Origin: Anaerolineae bacterium
GTDB taxonomy: Bacteria; Chloroflexota; Anaerolineae; B4-G1; SLSP01
Length of the DNA stretch: 5,026 bases
Direction of reading: 5' to 3'
NCBI GenBank assembly: GCA_016927095.1
Contig: JAFGNI010000664.1
Coordinates: 1-5,026, forward strand
Part shown: positions 1-5,026 of the stretch, one piece after another
Position numbering within the stretch: position 1 is the stretch's first letter
How the letters are laid out: each line of letters starts with the position of its first letter
Program-made: the position numbers and the translations under genes
Notes under the pieces: model-generated
Told to the model about the DNA's origin: nothing
The model's input: the letters and a program-made list of their open reading frames with translations, nothing else
Databases searched by the model: none

Positions 1-353
1 CCAAAGCCCTCATCCACCGCGCCCAACATCATGCTCTGCGCCATGATGCCCTCGTCGGTCGCGAAGCTGTTGCTTAGCTCCGTGTCACCCACGATGACGA
101 CGTAAGCCGCCGGGCGCTCGCCCTCGGCGGGACCCCTCCAATCACTCAGGTATCCCGCCCAAGCCAGGCAGGAAAATACCTTGGCGTTGGTCTCAACGTC
201 GTTGATCAGCCGGAACTTAAGCGGCTGCTTGTTTGAGGCCGAGGGCGACAGCCGCGCCAGCCCCACCAACTTCCGTAACGTCTCCATCGGCACCGGCACG
301 CTCTCATCGAAACGCCGGTAACTCCGGCTCTTGGCAATCAGATCTTTCAGCAT
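1..353 (-). CDS. Nitroreductase family protein (N-terminal part, cut by window edge)
   Basis: The 117 complete codons visible from the ATG at 353 give an N-terminus typical of the FMN-dependent nitroreductase family, cytosolic flavoenzymes that reduce nitro groups, quinones or related acceptors with NAD(P)H. Residues 9-15 (SRSYRRF) match the basic segment that binds the FMN phosphate. Residues 36-44 (SPSASNKQP) match the family's PSAxNxQP flavin-contact motif. Residues 64-81 contain LAWAGYLSDW and a GPAEGERP block, which I associate with a nitroreductase subgroup common in anaerobes, and residues 84-88 (YVVIV) form a core strand. Family members are usually about 170-200 aa, so roughly the last third lies outside the window. 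The start is well supported: AGGAGG sits 5 nt upstream. The gene follows the permease by 136 nt, across a strong hairpin, and is probably transcribed separately. Its substrate cannot be assigned. Confidence 0.88.
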   Translation of the reverse strand, partial: MLKDLIAKSRSYRRFDESVPVPMETLRKLVGLARLSPSASNKQPLKFRLINDVETNAKVFSCLAWAGYLSDWRGPAEGERPAAYVVIVGDTELSNSFATDEGIMAQSMMLGAVDEGF

Positions 354-358
354 AGTAA

Positions 359-364
359 CCTCCT
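359..364 (-). promoter_or_regulatory. Ribosome binding site of the nitroreductase gene
   Basis: AGGAGG on the minus strand ends 5 nt before the ATG at 353. It is a full Shine-Dalgarno match and fixes the start codon. Confidence 0.8.
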
Positions 365-423
365 ACGGCAGAGAATAGTCTCCAGGGGCCAACCGTTGTG
401 CCTGGATCGATGTCCTCGAACCG

Positions 424-429
424 AGTATA
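424..429 (-). promoter_or_regulatory. Possible -10 element for the nitroreductase gene
   Basis: TATACT on the minus strand matches the sigma-70 -10 consensus at five of six positions. It would start transcription near 417, leaving a leader of about 65 nt. No convincing -35 lies 16-18 nt upstream, where the sequence falls inside the hairpin arm at 441-460. The element is therefore weak on its own, and the gene might depend on an activator or on read-through from the permease. Confidence 0.3.
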
Positions 430-440
430 CCGTGTTCCTG

Positions 441-486
441 GCAAAGCAGCGAGGCGGCGCGAGTGTGCGCCGCCTCGCTGCTTTGC
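441..486 (-). terminator. Perfect 20-bp stem hairpin after the ABC permease gene
   Basis: The arms at 441-460 and 467-486 are exact reverse complements over 20 bp, separated by a 6-nt loop (461-466). The stem begins 3 nt after the permease stop codon, the usual place for an intrinsic terminator. The inner part of the stem is very GC-rich (GAGGCGGCGC) and the outer part carries CTTTGC/GCAAAG. The sequence beyond it in the direction of transcription (CAGGAACACGG) has no U-run, so it is not a textbook intrinsic terminator. It may terminate poorly, work with Rho, or act mainly as a 3' stabiliser of the operon mRNA. The structure itself is certain; its role is inferred from position. Confidence 0.7.
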
Positions 487-489
487 TGC

Positions 490-1341
490 TCAGGCCCTTC
501 GCCGCCGGGAGGGTACCCAGAGGCGCCAGCTCCCCTCGCCCACGACGCGGATGTCGCGGTGGGCAAACCGCCACCAGGCCAGCAGTACGCACACGCAGCC
601 AACCGCCAGCAAGCCCAGGAAACTACCCCAGTCAAGCCCTGACAGCGCCGCCGCGCCCTGATAGTAGGCGTAGGGCATCAAATCGGCGACCGTGCTCAGG
701 TTCGGGTTCAGCTTACCCAGCGACGACAGGATATAGCTCGCCGCCAGCAGGACACCGGTGACCATCGACGCGAACCGCTGCGCCGGCATCAGCATGCTCA
801 GAAGCAGCGCCAGCGCGGCATAGATCCAGATCTGCCCCAGGACCGGCACAAAGGCCATCGCCAGCTCGCCCGCACCGAGGTCCATCGACGATCCCTGGAG
901 CACGATTGCGCAGCCCAGCCAGCCGACGAACACAACCGCCACCGAACCCGCCGCGAGGGCCAGCACCCGGCCAACGAACAGCGCCGTCCGGCTTACCGGA
1001 TGCGCCATAATCAAGTCCAGTCGCCCGTGCTCCTCATCCTTCGCCAACAGGCTACTCCCCGCCGCAAGGGCGAAGATGCCTGCCAGCACCGGCACCATCG
1101 AGAAGAAGTAGTACTGCAAAAAGCCGCGCGGCGTCGTCATAGCACTGGTGTCCGTGACATCCCCGAAGAAGGCCAGGAACTCGGGCGGATAACTCTCCAG
1201 CATCGCCATGAGCTGAGCCTGATCTTCGGCAAACACCCCATAGAACGGGATGATGAGCATGCCCAGCAGGGCAATACCCACACCCCAGCCCAGAACCTGC
1301 CCGCGCATTCGTCGTAACGTGTAACGGAAATGTGCAAACAT
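490..1341 (-). CDS. ABC-2 type exporter permease subunit
   Basis: This 283-aa protein is the membrane subunit of the exporter energised by the ATPase encoded just upstream. Six hydrophobic segments are visible, at about residues 17-37, 78-100, 120-148, 160-185, 190-209 and 238-257. This is the usual ABC-2 permease topology. A long extracytoplasmic stretch (38-77) with the SYPPEFLAFFGD block follows TM1. The loop after TM2 (102-118) carries DEEHGRLDLIMAHPVSR, a conserved element of these permeases that likely contacts the ATPase. The C-terminus is short, cytosolic and ends in an Arg-rich tail. For the start, AGGAGG at 1347-1352 lies 5 nt before the ATG at 1341 but only 2 nt before an adjacent in-frame GTG at 1344, so the ATG is preferred. 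The gap to the ATPase stop is 15 nt. The family assignment is firm; the transported substrate is unknown. Confidence 0.92.
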   Translation of the reverse strand: MFAHFRYTLRRMRGQVLGWGVGIALLGMLIIPFYGVFAEDQAQLMAMLESYPPEFLAFFGDVTDTSAMTTPRGFLQYYFFSMVPVLAGIFALAAGSSLLAKDEEHGRLDLIMAHPVSRTALFVGRVLALAAGSVAVVFVGWLGCAIVLQGSSMDLGAGELAMAFVPVLGQIWIYAALALLLSMLMPAQRFASMVTGVLLAASYILSSLGKLNPNLSTVADLMPYAYYQGAAALSGLDWGSFLGLLAVGCVCVLLAWWRFAHRDIRVVGEGSWRLWVPSRRRRA

Positions 1342-1346
1342 CACTG

Positions 1347-1352
1347 CCTCCT
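1347..1352 (-). promoter_or_regulatory. Ribosome binding site deciding the permease start
   Basis: AGGAGG on the minus strand sits in the 15-nt gap between the ATPase and permease genes. Its 5-nt spacing favours the ATG at 1341 over the in-frame GTG directly before it. Confidence 0.75.
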
Positions 1353-1356
1353 TGAG

Positions 1357-2265
1357 CTAACTCTGCGTTTGGCCGTATGCGGCCAGGAAGACGTCCTCTA
1401 GCGACGGGCGAGCGGTCTGCAGATCGCGGACCGGATAGGATGCCAACGCCCGAACAAAGGGGCTCATCTCGCCGACGATCTCCAGCGTCACGTGCGTGTC
1501 ATCATCTTGAGAGATGAGGCGCACGCCCGTAGCGTTCAGCAGCCGCTCCAGCGAGACAGCCTCGTGGAAGCGCACCGTGGCCCGGTGCAACGCCCGTGCG
1601 CCCAGCGACGCCGGGGCTGCCACCTCCACCAACACGCCGTCGCGGATGATGCCCGCACGGTCGGCGACCGCCTCGACCTCGCTCATAATGTGGGAGCTAA
1701 AGAAGACCGTAGACCCGCCATCCCTCGCCTCACGGATGAGCCGCAGGACCAGTTGCTGCATCAGGGGATCGAGGCCGCTCGTCGGCTCGTCGAGGATCAG
1801 CAGCTCGGGACGGTGCATCACCGCCTGGATCACCCCAACCTTCTGTTTGTTGCCCCTGGAGAGGTTCTTGATGGGCCGCTTGAGATCAAGGTCAAACTGC
1901 TCAGCCAGTTGCCTGACATAGACCCAACTGGCGCGTCCCCCGCGCAACGCGTTGAAGTAGCGCAACTGCCCCTCGCCCGTCATATTGTCGTCGAGATGTA
2001 GCTCCCCGGGCAGATAGCCCGTGCGCGTGTGCACCGCAACGGCGTCTCGCCGCGGGTCGAGGCCAAGAACGTGAGCCGAGCCGCCGTCGGGTCGGATCGT
2101 GTCAAGCAGACAACGGATCGTCGTGGTCTTCCCTGCCCCGTTAGGGCCGAGGAAGCCGAAGATCTCGCCGCGCCGCACCTCGAGGTCGAGTCCCCGTAGC
2201 GCGCGCACCTTGCCATAGGATTTGGTCATCCCCTGTATCGACAGTGCCAGTTGCTCAGCCATCAT
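1357..2265 (-). CDS. ABC transporter ATP-binding protein (exporter type)
   Basis: This 302-aa nucleotide-binding subunit powers the permease encoded 15 nt downstream. With the first ATG as residue 1, Walker A is at 40-48 (GPNGAGKTT), the ABC signature at 135-139 (LSRGN), Walker B with its catalytic Glu160 at 155-161 (LLILDEP), the D-loop at 163-167 (SGLDP) and the switch His192 in SSH. The Q-loop region (83-89, GYLPGEL) has no glutamine at the usual place, and the signature reads LSRGN rather than LSGGQ. I recall both variants in NatA/BcrA-like exporter ATPases. Residues 210-302 form the C-terminal extension typical of this group, ending in a PSLEDVFLAAYG block. The frame stays open upstream to 2448, but AGGAGG at 2270-2275 and homology beginning at LALSIQGMTKSYG place the start at 2265, or at the next ATG (2262), 4 or 7 nt from the ribosome binding site. 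The cargo is unknown. Confidence 0.95.
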   Translation of the reverse strand: MMAEQLALSIQGMTKSYGKVRALRGLDLEVRRGEIFGFLGPNGAGKTTTIRCLLDTIRPDGGSAHVLGLDPRRDAVAVHTRTGYLPGELHLDDNMTGEGQLRYFNALRGGRASWVYVRQLAEQFDLDLKRPIKNLSRGNKQKVGVIQAVMHRPELLILDEPTSGLDPLMQQLVLRLIREARDGGSTVFFSSHIMSEVEAVADRAGIIRDGVLVEVAAPASLGARALHRATVRFHEAVSLERLLNATGVRLISQDDDTHVTLEIVGEMSPFVRALASYPVRDLQTARPSLEDVFLAAYGQTQS

Positions 2266-2269
2266 GGTT

Positions 2270-2275
2270 CCTCCT
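2270..2275 (-). promoter_or_regulatory. Ribosome binding site deciding the ATPase start
   Basis: AGGAGG on the minus strand lies in the 32-nt gap after the small upstream gene. It is 4 nt from the ATG at 2265 and 7 nt from the tandem ATG at 2262. It argues against the longer open frame that would begin at 2448 inside the small gene. Confidence 0.75.
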
Positions 2276-2297
2276 GGTTGTTGTCTGCTGTCCCGGT

Positions 2298-2549
2298 TCA
2301 CGCCGGGTTCACCGATACGATCGTCAGGTTGAGATCCCAGAGCTGGGAAAGGAGCCCCCGGAGTGCCGCCTGGTCGGGCAGGGTCACCGACACCAGCGTC
2401 ACCTCGCCCACAACCTCGATTGCTGCCTCGCCGAGCCAGGTGAGCCAATCGCCGTCCAGGCTCCCCCGCACCGCGATGCGGTATTCTTGAGGGCTATCCG
2501 TCGCAGACCTCTTCCATCGCCCCATCGTCACCGTGTTCAGATCCTCCAT
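2298..2549 (-). CDS. Small conserved hypothetical protein leading the ABC exporter operon
   Basis: The 83-aa product has no signal peptide or membrane segment and is probably cytosolic. After a variable N-terminus, residues 23-29 (YRIAVRG) form a predicted strand and 31-39 (LDGDWLTWL) a short helix. Residues 42-57 form a beta region. Residues 58-80 (PDQAALRGLLSQLWDLNLTIVSV) give a helix plus final strand, an overall pattern suggesting a compact alpha/beta, ferredoxin-like fold. I recall unnamed small proteins of Chloroflexota and Actinobacteria with a similar 'YRIxVRGxLD..W..W....DQAALxGLL..L.DLxLxLxSV' pattern; no function is known to me. It lies 32 nt before the ATPase gene and is the first gene after the predicted promoter. 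The ATG at 2549 has only a weak GGAAGG at 3 nt, and a GTG at codon 7, 11 nt after a GGAGG, is an alternative start. A regulatory or accessory role for the exporter is inference. Confidence 0.8.
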   Translation of the reverse strand: MEDLNTVTMGRWKRSATDSPQEYRIAVRGSLDGDWLTWLGEAAIEVVGEVTLVSVTLPDQAALRGLLSQLWDLNLTIVSVNPA

Positions 2550-2552
2550 TCG

Positions 2553-2576
2553 CCTTCCGTGATCTCCTTCCGTGAT
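2553..2576 (-). repeat. Tandem 13-nt duplication in the operon leader
   Basis: On the minus strand the 11-mer ATCACGGAAGG occurs twice (2566-2576 and 2553-2563), separated by AG, a 13-nt period. The copy nearer the gene ends 3 nt before the ATG at 2549 and supplies its only Shine-Dalgarno-like sequence. The pair lies just downstream of the predicted transcription start, so it falls in the leader RNA and could affect translation or be an operator. Confidence 0.6.
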
Positions 2577-2585
2577 GTCACCTGC

Positions 2586-2615
2586 AGTCTAGCACGGAGA
2601 GGGTACTGCTGTCAC
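2586..2615 (-). promoter_or_regulatory. Predicted sigma-70-like promoter of the small protein-ABC exporter operon
   Basis: On the minus strand the -35 is GTGACA (2615-2610, five of six matches to TTGACA). An 18-nt spacer follows, then the -10 TAGACT (2591-2586, four of six matches), preceded by a TGC that makes it an extended -10. Transcription would start near 2579, giving a leader of about 30 nt before the ATG at 2549. Position and orientation suit the three-gene operon. Called by eye only. Confidence 0.55.
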
Positions 2616-2643
2616 CCGACGAAAGTAGGGTCAGGGTATGGGT
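2601..2643. promoter_or_regulatory. Clustered GGGT/ACCC half-sites around the operon -35 (possible operator)
   Basis: On the plus strand GGGT occurs at 2601, 2628, 2634 and 2640, and ACCC at 2614. The last three GGGT units are 6 bp apart (agggtc, agggta, tgggtt). The units at 2601 and 2614 form a dyad, GGGT-N9-ACCC, that encloses the -35 hexamer. ACCC at 2614 and GGGT at 2628 form a second, oppositely oriented dyad. This is the usual place for an activator or repressor site. The LuxR-type regulator encoded next door is the obvious candidate, but the link is inferred. Confidence 0.35.
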
Positions 2644-2679
2644 TTGGTACGAGCAAAGCCTCGCGGAGACGACCCTATG

Positions 2680-2733
2680 GGCGATCGCCGACAGGCTGCG
2701 CAACGACGAGGTGAGGACCGATCCGATCGGATC
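2680..2733. repeat. Two short perfect palindromes downstream of the regulator gene
   Basis: GGCGATCGCC (2680-2689) contains the octamer GCGATCGC known as HIP1 in cyanobacteria. GATCCGATCGGATC (2720-2733) is a perfect 14-bp palindrome without a loop. Neither is followed by a T-run, so neither makes a convincing terminator for the regulator gene. They may be protein-binding or methylation sites, or chance in GC-rich DNA. Confidence 0.35.
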
Positions 2734-2768
2734 CCTGGGGTGGCGGTACGAAGCGGTAAGGGGCTACA

Positions 2769-5026
2769 CTAGAGCGGCGGCAGGAGACCGAGGACGCGAG
2801 CGCGCGCGACAGCCTGCGTGCGGGTGCTGACCCCGAGTTTGCCATAGATGTTGGACGTATGGCCCTTCACCGTGCTCAGGGCAAGTACCAGCTTGCGCGC
2901 GATCTCGCCGTTGGTGAGCCCCTCCGCGATCAGCGCCAGAACCTCCAGCTCGCGATCGCTGAGGGGTTCGACCAGATCATCGCGCGAAGGCACCGGGCGC
3001 CGGTGCCCCGGGGAACCTCCCCCGGCAAAACGCGTGAGCAGCCGCGCCGCGTAGGCGGGCGCGATGCCGCGCTCTATGCATGCATTGAGCAGGCGTGCAA
3101 GCGGCGGGCCCTCATCGACGAACACGCGCACGAAACCCTCGGACTCGCCGAAGGCCAGGGCTCGGGCCAGAGGCGCCAGCGCAGCCTCGCCTCGGCCCAA
3201 TTGCTGCAACGCCAGCGCCTGGAGAACCCAGACCTCCAGCGCGCGACGCATGCGCCTGCGCTGCACCACCCCAGGTTCCAGCGACGCCAGCAGCGTCAGA
3301 GCCGCTTCGGGCTCTCCCAGCGCGAGGCGTGCGCGGGCCAGCATCAGCTCGGCGAGCTCGCGAAACTCCGCCGTCTGCCAACCACCAGTCGCTGCCTCGG
3401 CAAGGCGTTGCGCAGGCCCCGCCACCCAGCGGCGCAGCGCCTCAAGGTTGCCCTGCAATACCCAGAGCCACGCCTCGAAACAGTCGACAAAGCGATCGTC
3501 GAGATCCGTCACATGCGAGCGGAGCGCAATGCGGCGCGCCTCGCCAATGGCTTGCTCAGCGCCCGTACGATCCCCCTGTGCCTGCCGCGTCCGCATGAGC
3601 GAGACGTAGCCGACCACAGTGCCCATCTCGATGAGCCGCCGCGTCAATGCAATGCCCTCCTCGAGATGCCCAGCGGCGGCCTCCAGGCGATCCTGCTCCC
3701 GCTCCACCTCGCCCAGCCCCATCAGCGCCTTGCCGGCAACAGAGAGAAGCCGCCCCTGCCGGTCGCGACCGATCTCCAGAACGCGCCCATAGAGCGTCGC
3801 GGCGCGATGCAACTCCCCACGGATCATCGCCAGGCCACCAAGGTTCGCCAGCGGACTGAGCACCATCGCGACCGGGCCATCCGGCCCCGCGTCAGCGAGC
3901 AGCCGGTCGTAGGTCGCCACGGCGGCGGCCAAATCGCCGGTCATCATCTGGGCCATCCCGAGGTTGTTCTGCCCGAGAAGCCGCACCAGGCTACCGCCCT
4001 CCGGCAGCAGCGCCAGCCCCCGCCGCGCCTCAGCCACAGCCCCCACCGCATCGCCCTGGAGCAGTGCGATGATTGACAGAAAGACGGCGCTCGCGCCGGC
4101 GACACCCGGTGAAGGCTCGCCCGAAGAAGCCTGCATCAGATGGCGGCGCACCTCTTCGGCAGGCTGACCGCTGAATAGTAGGGCGGCTGCATACCAGACA
4201 TCGAGCATGGGATGGTCAAGGAACACTGATTCAGGAAGCGCCGACAGCCAGTCACGCAGGGCGTCGGTCTCACTCCGCATAAGCAGGGCCTCTCCATGGT
4301 TCAGGAGGAGCGCCGCCACCCGTCCCAGATCGCGCGAGGCAAAGGCGTGATCCACCGCCTCGCTCACGAGGCCCTCGGCCTCGTACCAGGCGCTCGCCCG
4401 GCTGTGCAATTCGGCCAGCAGCGCTGGGGCGCGTTGCGTTAGGCGATTCACCAGCAGATCGCGGAAAAGCTGGTGATAGCGGTACCAGATACGGCTCTCA
4501 TCCATCGGCAGCAGAAACAGATTGGCCGATTCAAGGTAGGCCAGAAGGGCCACGGCGCCGGGCCCTGGCGGTACAACGTCATCGGCTTTCGTAGGCGAAC
4601 CGGCTGCCGCCGGCGAGACCGGCACGGCCTGCGTAAGATCAGCCAACCCTTCGCAGAGCGGTGCACTCAGTTGGTCCAACACCGAGGTCGCGAGCAGGAA
4701 CTGCTGGACGCGCGCCGGCTGCTGCTCGAGGACCTCCTCGAGCAGATAGTCGAGCAGATAGCGGTGCGTAACCGCCAGATCCCCCACGAGCGCCGCCGGA
4801 TGCGCACACCCCTGGAGGGACAGTGCCGCCAGGTGCAGGCCGGCGGGCCAACCCTCGGTTCGCGCCGCAAGCGTCGCACGCGCCTCCGGCGGGAGATCGT
4901 CCAGCCCTGCGCGGACCAGCAGCGCAGTGGTCTCGTCTGCAGAAAGACGTAAGTCGGTGGCTCGCAGCTCGACCAGCTCGCCACGCGCGCGCATCCGCGC
5001 CAGCGGTAAGGCCGGGTCAACGCGCG
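2769..5026 (-). CDS. MalT-like LuxR family transcriptional regulator (5' end outside window)
   Basis: This is the C-terminal part of a large ATP-dependent LuxR activator (LAL/MalT class of STAND proteins). Numbering from the first complete codon, 751 residues are visible. Residues 1-35 continue the family pattern RVDPALPLARMRARGELVEL, so the Met at 4994 is internal and the gene extends beyond the window. Residues 59-72 (WPAGLHLAALSLQG) and 180-191 (WYRYHQLFRDLL) are hallmarks of the segment after the NTPase domain. Residues ~210-650 are helical, Ala/Leu-rich TPR-like repeats that usually sense a ligand. The LuxR HTH DNA-binding domain is at 685-751, with LSDRELEVLALIAEGLTNGEI and recognition-helix STVKGHTSNIYGKLGV. 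Full-length relatives are about 900-1000 aa, so the missing part should be the Walker-containing domain. A Pro/Ala-rich insert occupies 131-157. It lies 219 nt upstream of the exporter operon, in the same orientation, and is a plausible regulator of it. The inducer is unknown. Confidence 0.93.
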   Translation of the reverse strand, partial: RVDPALPLARMRARGELVELRATDLRLSADETTALLVRAGLDDLPPEARATLAARTEGWPAGLHLAALSLQGCAHPAALVGDLAVTHRYLLDYLLEEVLEQQPARVQQFLLATSVLDQLSAPLCEGLADLTQAVPVSPAAAGSPTKADDVVPPGPGAVALLAYLESANLFLLPMDESRIWYRYHQLFRDLLVNRLTQRAPALLAELHSRASAWYEAEGLVSEAVDHAFASRDLGRVAALLLNHGEALLMRSETDALRDWLSALPESVFLDHPMLDVWYAAALLFSGQPAEEVRRHLMQASSGEPSPGVAGASAVFLSIIALLQGDAVGAVAEARRGLALLPEGGSLVRLLGQNNLGMAQMMTGDLAAAVATYDRLLADAGPDGPVAMVLSPLANLGGLAMIRGELHRAATLYGRVLEIGRDRQGRLLSVAGKALMGLGEVEREQDRLEAAAGHLEEGIALTRRLIEMGTVVGYVSLMRTRQAQGDRTGAEQAIGEARRIALRSHVTDLDDRFVDCFEAWLWVLQGNLEALRRWVAGPAQRLAEAATGGWQTAEFRELAELMLARARLALGEPEAALTLLASLEPGVVQRRRMRRALEVWVLQALALQQLGRGEAALAPLARALAFGESEGFVRVFVDEGPPLARLLNACIERGIAPAYAARLLTRFAGGGSPGHRRPVPSRDDLVEPLSDRELEVLALIAEGLTNGEIARKLVLALSTVKGHTSNIYGKLGVSTRTQAVARARVLGLLPPL

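Noticed and set aside
381..406. TCCAGG...CCTGGA inverted repeat in the nitroreductase leader
   Set aside because: Only 6-bp arms with a 14-nt loop; too weak to call a regulatory structure.
396..761. Plus-strand open frames over the hairpin and permease 3' end
   Set aside because: The Arg/Pro-rich translation has no homology pattern, and the frames read through the hairpin and antisense to the permease.
1492..2001. Plus-strand open frame of 169 codons opposite the ATPase gene
   Set aside because: No domain and atypical composition. It lies wholly antisense to a clear ABC ATPase.
2266..2448. N-terminal extension of the ATPase frame back to 2448 (MAHLARRGSNRGC...)
   Set aside because: It overlaps the small gene, is low in complexity and Arg/Gly/Pro-rich, and shows no ABC homology. 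A strong ribosome binding site sits at 2270-2275 immediately before the ATG pair where homology begins.
2244..2714. Plus-strand open frame of 156 codons across the small gene and the promoter region
   Set aside because: The hydrophobic start and basic tail show no family pattern. It runs antisense to the ATPase start, the small protein and the predicted promoter, and has no ribosome binding site that I can see.
2859..4076. Long plus-strand open frame of 405 codons opposite the LuxR gene
   Set aside because: Its translation is rich in Arg, Gln, His and Pro with no recognisable domain. It is the antisense shadow of the well-supported regulator gene in high-GC DNA.
4992..4994. ATG at 4994 as the start of the LuxR gene
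   Set aside because: The ten codons before it (RVDPALPLAR) continue the conserved family sequence. This Met stands where relatives usually have an internal Leu, so the gene runs off the window.

Overview
The window reads as a high-GC bacterial chromosome segment, most likely from the phylum Chloroflexota. That assignment is an inference from the protein styles: a very large MalT-like LuxR regulator, a two-gene ABC-2 exporter, and a small 'DQAALxGLL...LxxVSV' protein. No rRNA or other phylogenetic marker is present. Every supported gene lies on the minus strand, so transcription runs from high to low coordinates.

Layout in the direction of transcription: (1) 5026-2769, the C-terminal ~750 residues of a MalT-type (LAL/STAND class) LuxR regulator, whose N-terminal ATPase domain lies beyond the right edge. 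(2) 2768-2550, a 219-nt intergenic region with a good sigma-70-like promoter, clustered GGGT/ACCC half-sites around its -35, a 13-nt tandem duplication in the predicted leader, and two palindromes. (3) 2549-2298, a small conserved hypothetical protein of 83 aa. (4) 2265-1357, the ATP-binding subunit of an ABC exporter. (5) 1341-490, its six-TM ABC-2-type permease. (6) 489-354, an intergenic region that opens with a perfect 20-bp-stem hairpin 3 nt after the permease stop, followed by a possible -10 element and a clear ribosome binding site. (7) 353-1, the N-terminal 117 residues of a nitroreductase-family flavoprotein, cut by the left edge.

The small protein, ATPase and permease are spaced 32 and 15 nt apart and look like one operon ending at the hairpin. 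No substrate-binding protein is present, so the transporter is most likely an exporter; its cargo cannot be read from sequence. The large LuxR regulator immediately upstream is a plausible controller of the operon, and the GGGT/ACCC half-sites at the promoter are its most plausible binding sites, but this is inference. The nitroreductase appears to be a separate transcription unit. I see no mobile elements, CRISPR arrays, tRNA or rRNA genes.
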